DNA of 55,451 bases from an uncultured Alphaproteobacteria bacterium (lineage in GTDB: Bacteria > Pseudomonadota > Alphaproteobacteria > Caulobacterales > Hyphomonadaceae), in NCBI GenBank assembly GCA_903831255.1, contig CAIKWZ010000071.1, positions 1 through 55,451 of the forward strand. The letters run 5' to 3'. The position numbers and the translations under genes are program-made. The notes below the pieces were generated by a model. It saw only the letters and a list, made by a program, of their open reading frames with translations, did no database searches and was not told where the DNA came from. Of this stretch, positions 1 to 8,273 are shown in pieces; the first letter of the stretch is position 1, and each line of letters starts with the position of its first letter.

Positions 1-1
1 G

Positions 2-697
2 GTCCGGAGCGATAAGTCCGACGCCGCGTCCAACGAGGAGGCTCACGCCGCCCTGCGGGTGACGCTGACCAGCCGGGATCCGTCCCGCCTGGGTCGTCTC
101 CTGTCGGCCAAGGCGGTTGAAATCGGTCTGGCCACCATACCCGGGAATGTCGGTCGCGGCGGCGGCGGGTTTTCGGGCGGGCAGACCATCGTTCACTGGC
201 CGGCCCTGATCGACAGCCGGCGGGTCGTCGAGCGTGTTCATGTGTCGGGCATGGATGTGATCGAGGTGATGCCCACCCAGCGTCTCGATCTGCCGGACGT
301 CGGGGTGCAGGTTCCCCCGCCGGTCCTGACGCGTGCCCCTGCCGGGCCTGTCGCGTCTGTTCCCTTCGGTCGTCTGTTCGGCACACGATCAGGAGATAAG
401 GGCGGGCACGCCAATTGCGGGGTGTGGGCGAAGACCGATGAGGGATATGCGTTCCTGCGCGATTTTCTGACCGTCGATGCGTTCCGACGACTGTGTCCGG
501 ATATGGCCGCTTATGAGATCGATCGATATGAGATGCCGAACCTCCGCGCGCTCAATTTCCTCGTTCGCGGGGTTCTCGCCGGGGGCGCCTCCTCAAACAA
601 CCGTCTTGACCGTCAGGCGAAGTCCCTTGGGGAATATCTCGGGACGCGGATGATTGAAGTCCCAGTCTCACTCGTCCCTTCATCTGCGACTGTCTAG
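2..697 (+). CDS. AtuA-family protein (acyclic terpene utilization type), C-terminal part
   Basis: The reading frame is open to the left edge of the window, so this is the 3' part of a longer gene; the GTG at 59 is an internal codon, not the start. The visible 231 residues contain the conserved segment RSGDKGGHANCGVWAK followed by a small alpha/beta domain, which I recognise as the C-terminal domain of AtuA-like (DUF1446) proteins. AtuA belongs to citronellol/geraniol and related branched acyl-CoA degradation clusters, but its reaction is not established. The acyl-CoA genes downstream (CoA-transferase, dehydrogenases, hydratases) fit a catabolic role. The last codons run up to the leader of the alkyltransferase gene at 765. 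Family assignment is fairly sure; the pathway is inference. Confidence 0.85.
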   Translation, partial: VRSDKSDAASNEEAHAALRVTLTSRDPSRLGRLLSAKAVEIGLATIPGNVGRGGGGFSGGQTIVHWPALIDSRRVVERVHVSGMDVIEVMPTQRLDLPDVGVQVPPPVLTRAPAGPVASVPFGRLFGTRSGDKGGHANCGVWAKTDEGYAFLRDFLTVDAFRRLCPDMAAYEIDRYEMPNLRALNFLVRGVLAGGASSNNRLDRQAKSLGEYLGTRMIEVPVSLVPSSATV

Positions 698-764
698 CGG
701 GTCGCGTCTTCGGCGACCGGCTGCAGCTGTCGTAACGCAGGGGCTTCCTATCGAAGGAGCTGTC

Positions 765-1271
765 GTGAAGCTGTCAGAGGAGACTGTTGACTGGGCCGAG
801 GCTATGAGCCCTCTGGGCGCGCTCTCTGTCGGGTCTACCGCGAGGGGGCTTTGTCATGTCGGCTTTGGGGACGCCGCCGATCTCCGCAAGGAGGTTCTCA
901 AGGTTCGGCCGAGGGCGGTGATCGTCGAGGATGGAGACCGGGCGCGCGCCTGCCTCCAGGACATTCTGGCGCTGCTTGAGGATCCCCAACGTCCCTACGA
1001 GGGACCTCTCGATATCCTGGGAACAGGATTTCAGACGGCTGTCTGGACCGCTTTACGCGACATACCGGCTGGCGAGCGTCGGACTTATAGCGATCTCGCG
1101 CGGCATGTCGGCGCGCCGACCGCCGTGCGGGCGGTTGCCGGGGCCTGCGCGGCTAATCGTCTTGCGGTTGTCATTCCCTGTCATCGGGTCGTGCGTTCGA
1201 CCGGAGATATCTCCGGCTACCGATGGGGCCGATCGGTCAAGGCGGCGCTGCTCGCGAGAGAGGCCCGTTAG
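765..1271 (+). CDS. ogt: methylated-DNA--protein-cysteine methyltransferase
   Basis: Suicide repair enzyme that moves the alkyl group from O6-methylguanine to its own cysteine. The active-site motif IPCHRVV lies at residues 137-143 with the acceptor Cys139, followed by GYRWG at 151-155, which is the pattern of the Ada C-terminal domain and Ogt. I chose the GTG at 765 because AAGGAG at 754-759 sits five bases upstream and the resulting 168-residue protein matches the family length; the frame remains open upstream to a TTG at 654 that would overlap the AtuA gene by 44 bases. There is no Ada-type regulatory domain. It probably shares the transcript of the gene upstream. Confidence 0.9.
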   Translation: MKLSEETVDWAEAMSPLGALSVGSTARGLCHVGFGDAADLRKEVLKVRPRAVIVEDGDRARACLQDILALLEDPQRPYEGPLDILGTGFQTAVWTALRDIPAGERRTYSDLARHVGAPTAVRAVAGACAANRLAVVIPCHRVVRSTGDISGYRWGRSVKAALLAREAR

Positions 1272-1386
1272 GGGCGCCAGGTCGGCCATCGCCTCGGCCG
1301 TGAACTCGCAGGGAACCGATCGTCATACCTCCCCTGCCACGGTTCTTGCCGGGTCTGTACACAGGATCGCTCGCTGAAGCTCGCAA

Positions 1387-1401
1387 GGGCGCCTCACGCC
1401 C
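1387..1401. terminator. short hairpin between convergent genes
   Basis: GGGCG, a five-base loop, then CGCCC, between the ends of the converging alkyltransferase and glutathione transferase genes. There is no U-tract on either strand, so a role as terminator is only suggested by its position. Confidence 0.25.
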
Positions 1402-1408
1402 GGTCGCG

Positions 1409-2023
1409 TCAGGTTTCCTGTCGCGCCATGGCGCGAACAAACGCGGGTCGCTCCATCATGTCTTCTAGAAATCTCCGGCAATTGGGTTTGTAGCGATCTT
1501 CGAGGCCGAGCGACCGGCCGAGGAATAGCGCGTAGTGCACGGCGATGTCGGCCATGGTGAAGCGGTCTGCGCACAGATAGGTGCGCCCTTCAAGAGCGCT
1601 TTCGACGCTTCTGAGGCGGGAGAGAAACCAGATGGTGTAATCCTCCGCCGCCTGCGGCAGGCGGCGGGCTTCCGGTTCAAGCCGCGTGTATCGCAGCACA
1701 ATCGTCTGCGGGAAGGTGAGCGTGGCGTCGCTGCGGTAGAGCCAGTTCAGATATTCGCCGAACGCCGTCTCCTCCGGGCCCACCCGCAGGTCGGTCGGGC
1801 CGTAGCGTTCCGCGAGGTAATGGCAGATGCCTGAAGACTCCGTCATCGTCAGATCTCCGTCCACAAGGGCGGGGACGGTGCCGAGGGGATTGATATCGGT
1901 ATAGCCGGGATGGAGAGCCCGCGGCGGGAAGGGCATGTTCACGAGCTCATAGTCGAGGCCGAGTTCCTCCAGGGCCCAGAGCGGCCTGAGAGAGCGGGCG
2001 TTCTTGCAATGATAGAGCTTCAT
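1409..2023 (-). CDS. glutathione S-transferase family protein
   Basis: A 204-residue cytosolic GST. The N-terminal thioredoxin-like domain (about residues 1-78) has the start MKLYHCKNARSLRPLWALEE, the cis-proline segment GTVPALVDG and the glutathione-contacting ESSG that follows it; the rest is the helical C-terminal domain with RFTMADIAVHYAL. Both Cys6 and Ser11 are in the region where GSTs place their catalytic residue, so the chemistry cannot be fixed. It lies 39 bases downstream of the CoA-transferase gene on the same strand and is probably co-transcribed with it. Substrate unknown. Confidence 0.85.
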   Translation of the reverse strand: MKLYHCKNARSLRPLWALEELGLDYELVNMPFPPRALHPGYTDINPLGTVPALVDGDLTMTESSGICHYLAERYGPTDLRVGPEETAFGEYLNWLYRSDATLTFPQTIVLRYTRLEPEARRLPQAAEDYTIWFLSRLRSVESALEGRTYLCADRFTMADIAVHYALFLGRSLGLEDRYKPNCRRFLEDMMERPAFVRAMARQET

Positions 2024-2062
2024 TCCGCGTGAACTCCTGGCTGGCGAGATTTGCGATCGGGG

Positions 2063-3253
2063 TCAGATGATTTTTCGCGCCCTCAGGCTGGCGATAGCTG
2101 CCGCGTCATAGCCGAGCTCGGTGAGGATGGCGTCCGTATGCTCTCCAAGCACCGGGGCGCGGGTGCGCAGGTCGCCGGGCGTCTCGGACAGGCGAAGCGG
2201 CACACGCGCCACGGGCGCAGGTTTTGGAAGGCCCGGGAAATCCATTGGCTGGAAGAAACCCATCGCCTGAACATGGGGGTCGTCGAGGGTCTGCTGGGGC
2301 TTCAGAACCGGACCCGCCGGGATCATCGATGCGCCGAGAATTTCGATGGCTTCCGCCGAGGTTCGCTCGGCGCACCAGCGGCTCATGCGCTCCGAGATCA
2401 GCTCGCCATGCTCGCCGCGAGAGATATCGTCCCGGAAACGTGGATCGGTCAGCCACTCGCTCTCTCCCATCAGCTGGGCCCAGCGCTTATAGAGAGGCTG
2501 TCCGATCACCTGAACCAGGATCCACCCGTCGCGCGTGCGGAAAATGTCCACCGGGGCTGCCGTCTGTCCGCGATTGCCCGTTGGCGTCCGATTGATGTTC
2601 AGCACCGCCTGCTCGATGAGCGTGGCGTTGGTCGTTGTGAGGGCGGTTCCCAGCAACGCGCCTTCCACCAGCTGGCCCTTGCCCGACTGCGCCCGCGCCA
2701 TGAGCGCGAGGAGCGTCCCGTAGGCGCTGTGAAGCGCCGTGCCGAAATCGACCCAGGCGGCCTGAAAGCGATAGGGCTTCTCGCCATCGCCTTCCGAGGT
2801 CATGTAGGCGGCGCCGGACATGACCTGACCGATCCCGTCAAAGCCGACCCGGTCGCTGTAGGGGCCTCCGCGTCCATAAGCAGTCACATGGGTGAGGATG
2901 ATGTCGGGCCGGATCGCCTTCAGGCTCTCATAATCCAGTTTCATCGCCGCCAGGGTCTGGGGCGGGAGGTTGGCGATGACCACATCCGCCGTCCGGACCA
3001 GGCGCGCCACCACCTCCTGGCCTTCCGGGGTCATCGGGTCGAGGGTGAGGCCTCGCTTGTTGCGGTTCATCTGAAGGAAGAGTGCCCCTTCCTGAGTCTC
3101 CGTCAGAGGGGCCTGAAAGCGATCCTCGCCGCCCGAGCGCTTTTCGATCCGGATGACGTCGGCGCCGTACTCCGCCAGCAGGGCCGCGCAATAGGGGCCG
3201 GCGATGTAACGGCCAAAATCCAGAACCCTGACCCCAGAAAGCACACCCTGCAT
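2063..3253 (-). CDS. CaiB/BaiF family (class III) CoA-transferase
   Basis: A 396-residue family III CoA-transferase that moves CoA between carboxylic acids. The N-terminal part shows GVRVLDFGRYIAGPYCAALL and the CoA-site segment NRNKRGLTLD. The segment AAWVDFGTA places an aspartate at residue 169, the position of the aspartyl-CoA intermediate in formyl-CoA transferase, so the enzyme looks catalytically complete. Length is typical. It is first in a two-gene minus-strand operon with the GST and is divergent from the MoxR gene at 3441. Its acid substrate cannot be told from sequence; neighbouring beta-oxidation-type genes suggest activation of a branched or cyclic acid (inference). Confidence 0.9.
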   Translation of the reverse strand: MQGVLSGVRVLDFGRYIAGPYCAALLAEYGADVIRIEKRSGGEDRFQAPLTETQEGALFLQMNRNKRGLTLDPMTPEGQEVVARLVRTADVVIANLPPQTLAAMKLDYESLKAIRPDIILTHVTAYGRGGPYSDRVGFDGIGQVMSGAAYMTSEGDGEKPYRFQAAWVDFGTALHSAYGTLLALMARAQSGKGQLVEGALLGTALTTTNATLIEQAVLNINRTPTGNRGQTAAPVDIFRTRDGWILVQVIGQPLYKRWAQLMGESEWLTDPRFRDDISRGEHGELISERMSRWCAERTSAEAIEILGASMIPAGPVLKPQQTLDDPHVQAMGFFQPMDFPGLPKPAPVARVPLRLSETPGDLRTRAPVLGEHTDAILTELGYDAAAIASLRARKII

Positions 3254-3440
3254 GAACCGTCGTCCCGTCTAAAAGCTGCTGGCAGAACTCCCCTGAGCGG
3301 GGAGCCTCTGATGAGAGGATGCACCCTCGCTTGCGGGCGGCGGGATGTCGAGGGGGGGGGAGGGCGTGCGGCGCCGGGACGCGAAGTTTTAAGGGGTCGG
3401 GCGGGTTGAACCTCGCCTCTCACTCGTTTAGGCCGGTTTC

Positions 3441-4427
3441 ATGACACAGACTTCTCCCACCTCCGGTTTCGCTCCCGCCATCACCCCTCAGGGTTTGACC
3501 TCGCCCGAGGCGGTGACCTCCAGCCTCGCGTCGGTGGGCTACATTTCCACGCGATCGATTTCGACGGCTGTCTATCTTGCGCATCATCTTCGCAAGCCCG
3601 TGCTGGTGGAGGGGCCAGCAGGCGTCGGCAAGACAGATCTGGCTCAGTCCCTGTCCCGGGCTCTTGAGTATCCCCTGCTGCGGCTGCAGTGCTATGAGGG
3701 TCTAGATGAGAGCAAGGCGCTCTATGAGTGGAAATACGGCAAGCAGCTTCTCTACACGCAAATTCTCAAGGAGAAGATCAGCGAGCTGATCGGCGCGAGC
3801 GACAGTCTTGACGCGTCCTTCCGAAAGCTGGCGGGCTTTCAGGATCTTTTCTTTTCCCGAGACTTCCTAGAACCCCGCCCCGTCCTGCGGGCTATGGAGC
3901 AGACGTCCGGCTCGATCCTTCTGATCGATGAAATCGACAAGACGGATGAGGAATTCGAGGCGCTGCTTCTGGAGGTGCTCTCGGATTATCAGGTGACCGT
4001 GCCTGAGATCGGCACCATCTCGGCGAAGGTTCCTCCTCTTGTTTTCCTGACCTCGAACGCCACCCGCGAGCTGGGCGATGCGCTGCGTCGCAGATGTCTT
4101 CATCTTCACATCGGTTTCCCGGATTCTGAACGCGAGAGACTGATCGTCCGTGCGCGCGCACCGGAAACCCCCGACATGCTCCTTCGTCAGCTTGTCGCTT
4201 TCGTTCAGGCGGTGCGGGAAGAGAACATCCGCAAGCTTCCCTCGATCAGCGAGACGGTCGACTGGGCGCGCACTCTGCTTCTCATGCATGCGGACCGGCT
4301 CGACCCCGACCTGGTGCGAGATACGCTGAGCGTGATCCTCAAGCGTCAGTCGGACATTCTCGACATCGCCGTTAAGGCGGACCAGCTGACCCGGACGGCG
4401 CTCGAGGCCGCCGCCGGTCCAGGCTGA
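3441..4427 (+). CDS. MoxR-family AAA+ ATPase
   Basis: A 328-residue AAA+ ATPase of the MoxR class, chaperone-like enzymes that work with a von Willebrand factor A partner to insert metal or mature a target enzyme. Walker A is GPAGVGKT (58-65), Walker B is ILLIDEID (159-166), and FLTSNATRELGDALRRRC carries sensor 1 and the arginine-finger region. Its stop codon overlaps the start of the VWA gene (TGATG), so the two are translationally coupled. The sequence is close to CoxD of carbon monoxide dehydrogenase clusters, but no coxMSL genes are in the window, so the client enzyme is unknown. The ribosome-binding site before ATG 3441 is weak. Confidence 0.9.
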   Translation: MTQTSPTSGFAPAITPQGLTSPEAVTSSLASVGYISTRSISTAVYLAHHLRKPVLVEGPAGVGKTDLAQSLSRALEYPLLRLQCYEGLDESKALYEWKYGKQLLYTQILKEKISELIGASDSLDASFRKLAGFQDLFFSRDFLEPRPVLRAMEQTSGSILLIDEIDKTDEEFEALLLEVLSDYQVTVPEIGTISAKVPPLVFLTSNATRELGDALRRRCLHLHIGFPDSERERLIVRARAPETPDMLLRQLVAFVQAVREENIRKLPSISETVDWARTLLLMHADRLDPDLVRDTLSVILKRQSDILDIAVKADQLTRTALEAAAGPG

Positions 4428-5818
4428 TGGAGCGGGTTCTCACCAGCTATATCCGGGCGCTGCGTTCGGCCGGTGCGCAGGTGTCGACGGCTGAAACTCT
4501 TGATGCGATGAACGCGTTGGCCCTGATCGGTTACGCTGATCGCATCCGGATGCGCGAAACGCTGGGCATTGTCCTCGCCAAATCCGAGGACGACAAGCTC
4601 ATCCATGAGCGACTGTTCGATCAGTTTTTTGCGCGCGCGGAGGCAGCCCCGGAGGATCAGTCTGACGCCGGCGATGGCGATGCTTCGCCCTCAGACGCGC
4701 CGCAGTCGAACCCGGGAGAGGGATCACCCGATGGAGGGGCTCCGGGACAGGGCGGAGAGGACGCCTTCTTTCAGCTGGCGCGCTCAGGTGACGAGGCTCG
4801 TATTGCGCTGGCGCTTGAGCAGGCGGCCGCGGCGTCCGGGGCGGATGATATCCGCTTCCGCACCCAGACGGCGTTTTTCACGCGGCGCATGCTCGAGGAG
4901 ATGGGTGTTCGGCAGCTTGAAGAGCGCATGGTCGCGCGTCTCCAGAACGGATCCCCGGAAGCGCAGGCGGAGGCTGATGAGCTCGCCGCCGCACGTGCGG
5001 CGATGCAGACCCGGGCGCGCGAGTATGTTGACCGGCTGTTTGACGTTTTCGGGCGCTCGGCGACCGAGGCGTTTCTTGATGACGTGGTCGTCAACCGTCC
5101 GATTGGCGAGCTCAGCCTGCGCGACATGGAGCGCATGAAGGCTGTTGTGGCGCGCATGGCGAAGAGGCTTGCGATCCGTCACTCCCACCGGCGACGCAAG
5201 CGGCGCAGGGGGCATCTCGATATCCGTCGTACGATGCGGGCGAATGTTCGGTATGACGGGACGCCGTTCGATCTGATCTGGAAGGAGAAGCGAAGAGACA
5301 AGCCGCAGATCGTGGCGATCTGCGATGTCTCGGGATCCGTCGCCCAGTATGTCCGTTTCCTGCTTCTGCTGCTTTATGCGCTTCAGGAGGGGATCGCTGA
5401 TCTGCGGGCCTTCGCCTTTTCGGCGCGTCTGATGGATGTCGGCCCGATTCTGAAGACGCGCGACTTCGACAGCGCGATGAAGACCATTGTTCGCGAGGCT
5501 GGCGGCGGTTCTACCGATTACGGGCAGGCCTTATGCGATCTCGAGGCGCTTGAGCCGGACCTGATTGACCGGAGGACGACTGTCCTCGTTCTCGGCGACG
5601 GTCGTACGAACCGTACAGACCCCCGGCTTGATATCTTTTCTTCGATCGCTGACCGGTCCAAGAGAATTGTATGGCTGTGTCCGGAGCCTCCCGGAATGTG
5701 GGGGTCCGGGGACAGTCGGATCCCATCCTATCAGCCCTTCTGTACGGTTTTGTCCCACTGCGCGACGGCCCAGGACATAGAACGGGCGGTGGATGAGGCG
5801 TTGGCCGCCTATGGCTGA
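4427..5818 (+). CDS. VWA domain protein, CoxE-like partner of MoxR
   Basis: 463 residues. The N-terminal half is helical with an acidic, low-complexity linker (about 72-112), then a very basic patch RHSHRRRKRRRGH (251-263). The C-terminal VWA domain has the metal-site motif DVSGS at 300-304 followed by the MIDAS-supporting GGGSTDYG and DGRTN. This is the arrangement of CoxE-like proteins, which work with the MoxR/CoxD ATPase as a metal-insertion or maturation pair. No signal peptide or membrane segment is seen, so it is cytoplasmic. Coupled by TGATG to the ATPase gene. The client is not visible in the window. Confidence 0.9.
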   Translation: MERVLTSYIRALRSAGAQVSTAETLDAMNALALIGYADRIRMRETLGIVLAKSEDDKLIHERLFDQFFARAEAAPEDQSDAGDGDASPSDAPQSNPGEGSPDGGAPGQGGEDAFFQLARSGDEARIALALEQAAAASGADDIRFRTQTAFFTRRMLEEMGVRQLEERMVARLQNGSPEAQAEADELAAARAAMQTRAREYVDRLFDVFGRSATEAFLDDVVVNRPIGELSLRDMERMKAVVARMAKRLAIRHSHRRRKRRRGHLDIRRTMRANVRYDGTPFDLIWKEKRRDKPQIVAICDVSGSVAQYVRFLLLLLYALQEGIADLRAFAFSARLMDVGPILKTRDFDSAMKTIVREAGGGSTDYGQALCDLEALEPDLIDRRTTVLVLGDGRTNRTDPRLDIFSSIADRSKRIVWLCPEPPGMWGSGDSRIPSYQPFCTVLSHCATAQDIERAVDEALAAYG

Positions 5819-5850
5819 CGACAGACGTTGAAGCGGCAAGGGAGTGAGTG

Positions 5851-6843
5851 ATGAGTTTCAAAGCGCTTGTGGTGTCGAAGAGCGAGGATGGGGCCATATC
5901 TCAGGCCGTGGAGGCGCTTGATGAGGCGCGCCTGCCGCCAGGCGATGTCGAGATTGCGGTCGAGTATTCGTGCCTCAACTACAAGGATGGGTTGTGCCTG
6001 ACGGGAGCGGGGGGGCTTGTGCGCACCTATCCGCATGTTCCCGGCATCGACCTTGCCGGGACGGTGCTGTCGTCCTCAGATGCTCGTTACTCTCCGGGCG
6101 ACAGGGTGGTTCTCACGGGCTGGCGCGTTGGAGAGGTCTGGTGGGGCGGCTATGCGCAGAAGGCGAGGGTGAAGGCTGACTGGCTGGTTCCGCTCCCCGC
6201 CGGCCTCAGCACCCGTGAAGCGATGATCTGCGGGACCGCCGGATTGACCGCGATGCTCGCCCTTCTCGCCCTTGAGGCCCATGGTCTTAAGCCCGGCGCT
6301 GGTCCGGTTCTGGTGACGGGCGCCGCCGGCGGCGTCGGGTCTGTGGCGATCGCGCTCCTGGCCGCCTCGGGCTATGAAACCGCCGCCGTCACGGGTCGTC
6401 CCGAGACGGAGGACTATCTCAGATCGCTTGGCGCAAGCCGTATCATTCCCCGTCAGGAGCTTGCCGAAGTCTCCCGCAAGCCTCTCGAAGCCGAGACCTG
6501 GGCGGGCGCGATCGATGCGGTCGGCGGGGCGATGCTGGCGCGCCTCATCGGCCAGCTTCGATACGGATCTTCTGTCGCCGCCGTCGGTCTCGCAGGTGGC
6601 GCGCAGTTGCCCGCCAGCGTGGTTCCCTTCCTCCTGAGAGGGGTCAACCTTTTGGGCATCGACAGCGTCATGCGTCCTTACGCCGACCGCGTTCAGGCAT
6701 GGTCCCGGATCGCCAGCGATCTTCCGCGTGCAGCTCTGGGGGCCATGGTGACAGAGGTCGGGCTGGAGGCGCTCCCGGCGCTTGGAGCATCCATCCTCGC
6801 TGGCGGCGTCCGTGGTCGAATTCTGGTGAACCCGTCCGCCTGA
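5851..6843 (+). CDS. acuI: acrylyl-CoA reductase-like quinone oxidoreductase (YhdH/AcuI family)
   Basis: A 330-residue zinc-independent medium-chain reductase. The segments SCLNYKDGLCLTG near residue 45 and PHVPGIDLAGTV, then the NADPH-binding VTGAAGGVGSVA, are those of the YhdH/AcuI family; AcuI reduces acryloyl-CoA to propionyl-CoA with NADPH and removes toxic acryloyl-CoA during DMSP or 3-hydroxypropionate use. ATG 5851 has AAGGGAG six bases upstream; a GTG lies three bases earlier. It starts 32 bases after the VWA gene, so it may share that transcript. The family is sure; acryloyl-CoA as substrate is likely but not shown by the sequence alone. Confidence 0.85.
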   Translation: MSFKALVVSKSEDGAISQAVEALDEARLPPGDVEIAVEYSCLNYKDGLCLTGAGGLVRTYPHVPGIDLAGTVLSSSDARYSPGDRVVLTGWRVGEVWWGGYAQKARVKADWLVPLPAGLSTREAMICGTAGLTAMLALLALEAHGLKPGAGPVLVTGAAGGVGSVAIALLAASGYETAAVTGRPETEDYLRSLGASRIIPRQELAEVSRKPLEAETWAGAIDAVGGAMLARLIGQLRYGSSVAAVGLAGGAQLPASVVPFLLRGVNLLGIDSVMRPYADRVQAWSRIASDLPRAALGAMVTEVGLEALPALGASILAGGVRGRILVNPSA

Positions 6844-6888
6844 CGCACACCCGCCAGCGATCATGCCTGATGCGAACGCTTTCTCTTC

Positions 6889-6911
6889 AGGGAGGGTCAT
6901 GCGCCCTCCCT
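6889..6911 (+). terminator. perfect 8-bp hairpin after acuI-like gene
   Basis: AGGGAGGG, seven-base loop, CCCTCCCT, 46 bases after the acuI-like stop codon. The stem is strong but no U-tract follows, so it may be a terminator or an mRNA 3'-end stabiliser. Confidence 0.45.
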
Positions 6912-7067
6912 CAGGCGAAGCGGGAGCGGCGTTTTCGGCACTCCGGGTCGGACTGTCCTGGCCGGCGGCAGAGCCGCCCGCCCGGTCTTGCCTAATCCCG
7001 AACGGACCTTCAATCTGATCCCCGACCGGCGCGCGATGCGATCGTGTCGTCGGGCAGGGAGGGCACG

Positions 7068-8261
7068 ATGGATCTCAGGCTCAGTTCGGAACATCAGGCG
7101 TTTCGCGCGCATGTCGCTTCCCTGCTTGAGAGCCATCGTCATCTGGCGCCGACGGCGACAGATCGCGGCCTCAAGCACCCGAAGCGTCTGGCGTGGCAGG
7201 CCTTCCTTCTTCGCGAGGGGCTGGCGGCGCGAACGGTTCCGGAGGCCTATGGCGGTCGGGGCGAGGCTCCCGACATTCTGAAATCCCGTATCCTGTCGGA
7301 GGAGTTCGCCCGAACCGGGCTTGCGCCGCCCCTCGCCGGTCAGGGGATCTCAATGCTGGTTCCGACCCTCCTTGAGCTCGGGACGCCGGAGCAGAGGCAG
7401 GCTTATATCGGTCCGACCCTGCGCGGGGAGATGGTGTGGTGTCAGGGATATTCCGAGCCCGGATCGGGATCCGACCTCGCGAGCCTCACGACCCGCGCCG
7501 TGGCTGACGGCGACGATTATGTGATCAATGGCCAGAAGATATGGACCTCGACCGCCATGCAGGCGGACATGATCTTCTGCCTTGTCCGGACCGAAGCGGA
7601 TGCGCCCGCACATCAGGGGATTTCTTACCTTCTGTTTTCAATGAAGACCCCCGGTATTGAAATCCGACCTCTGGTCGACATGACCGGGACCGCCAATTTC
7701 AATGAGGTCTTCTTCACCGATGTGCGCGTGCCGCGTCGTCAGATCGTGGGCAAGCCCGGAGAAGGATGGAAGGTCGCCAATGCGACCCTCACTCATGAGC
7801 GCGGCATGCTGGGCGATCCGAGCGCATCGCGCGCGCGACTGATGCGGGTCGCGGAGATCATGCAGCGCGAGACGGTCGATGGACGCTCTCTCATGGAGGA
7901 TCCCGTTTTCCGGGATCGTCTGGTCGCCCTTCAGGCGCGGGTCTACGCCATGCAGGCTAATGGTCTTCGTGTGATGAGCGCTCAGCTCAAGGGCGAAAGC
8001 CCGGGCATGGCGGGACTGATCATAAAGCTTGAGGGGTGCGAGCTTAATCATGAGATCGCCCGTCTCGCCATTGATGCGATGGGTGAGCTCGGCATTCTTT
8101 ACGACGACAGTCCGCATCTTCGCGACGATGGCGATTGGCAGCAGAAATATATGTACGACCTCGGTCTCATCATCGGAGGCGGAACCGCTCAGATACAGAA
8201 AAACATCATCTCGGAGCGAGGCCTCGGCATGCCGCGTGAACCCAAGTCGGCGAAAGCGTGA
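7068..8261 (+). CDS. acyl-CoA dehydrogenase, first of a tandem pair
   Basis: A 397-residue FAD-dependent acyl-CoA dehydrogenase that introduces the alpha-beta double bond. Visible are the FAD/substrate-binding stretch QGYSEPGSGSDLASLTT, the middle-domain motif INGQKIWTSTA and the C-terminal GGGTAQIQKNIISERGLGMP. ATG 7068 is preceded by AGGGAGGG; the frame also opens at a GTG 24 bases upstream. Only 12 bases separate it from a second, shorter dehydrogenase. In steroid and other bulky acyl-CoA pathways such adjacent genes encode two different subunits of one alpha2beta2 enzyme, which is my preferred reading. Substrate unknown. Confidence 0.9.
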   Translation: MDLRLSSEHQAFRAHVASLLESHRHLAPTATDRGLKHPKRLAWQAFLLREGLAARTVPEAYGGRGEAPDILKSRILSEEFARTGLAPPLAGQGISMLVPTLLELGTPEQRQAYIGPTLRGEMVWCQGYSEPGSGSDLASLTTRAVADGDDYVINGQKIWTSTAMQADMIFCLVRTEADAPAHQGISYLLFSMKTPGIEIRPLVDMTGTANFNEVFFTDVRVPRRQIVGKPGEGWKVANATLTHERGMLGDPSASRARLMRVAEIMQRETVDGRSLMEDPVFRDRLVALQARVYAMQANGLRVMSAQLKGESPGMAGLIIKLEGCELNHEIARLAIDAMGELGILYDDSPHLRDDGDWQQKYMYDLGLIIGGGTAQIQKNIISERGLGMPREPKSAKA

Positions 8262-8273
8262 GGGGCGAGGACC

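Noticed and set aside
2051-3409. 452-codon open frame on the plus strand over the CoA-transferase gene
   Set aside because: No family features; it mirrors the minus-strand CoA-transferase, which has a complete active site. Long antisense frames are common in GC-rich genes.
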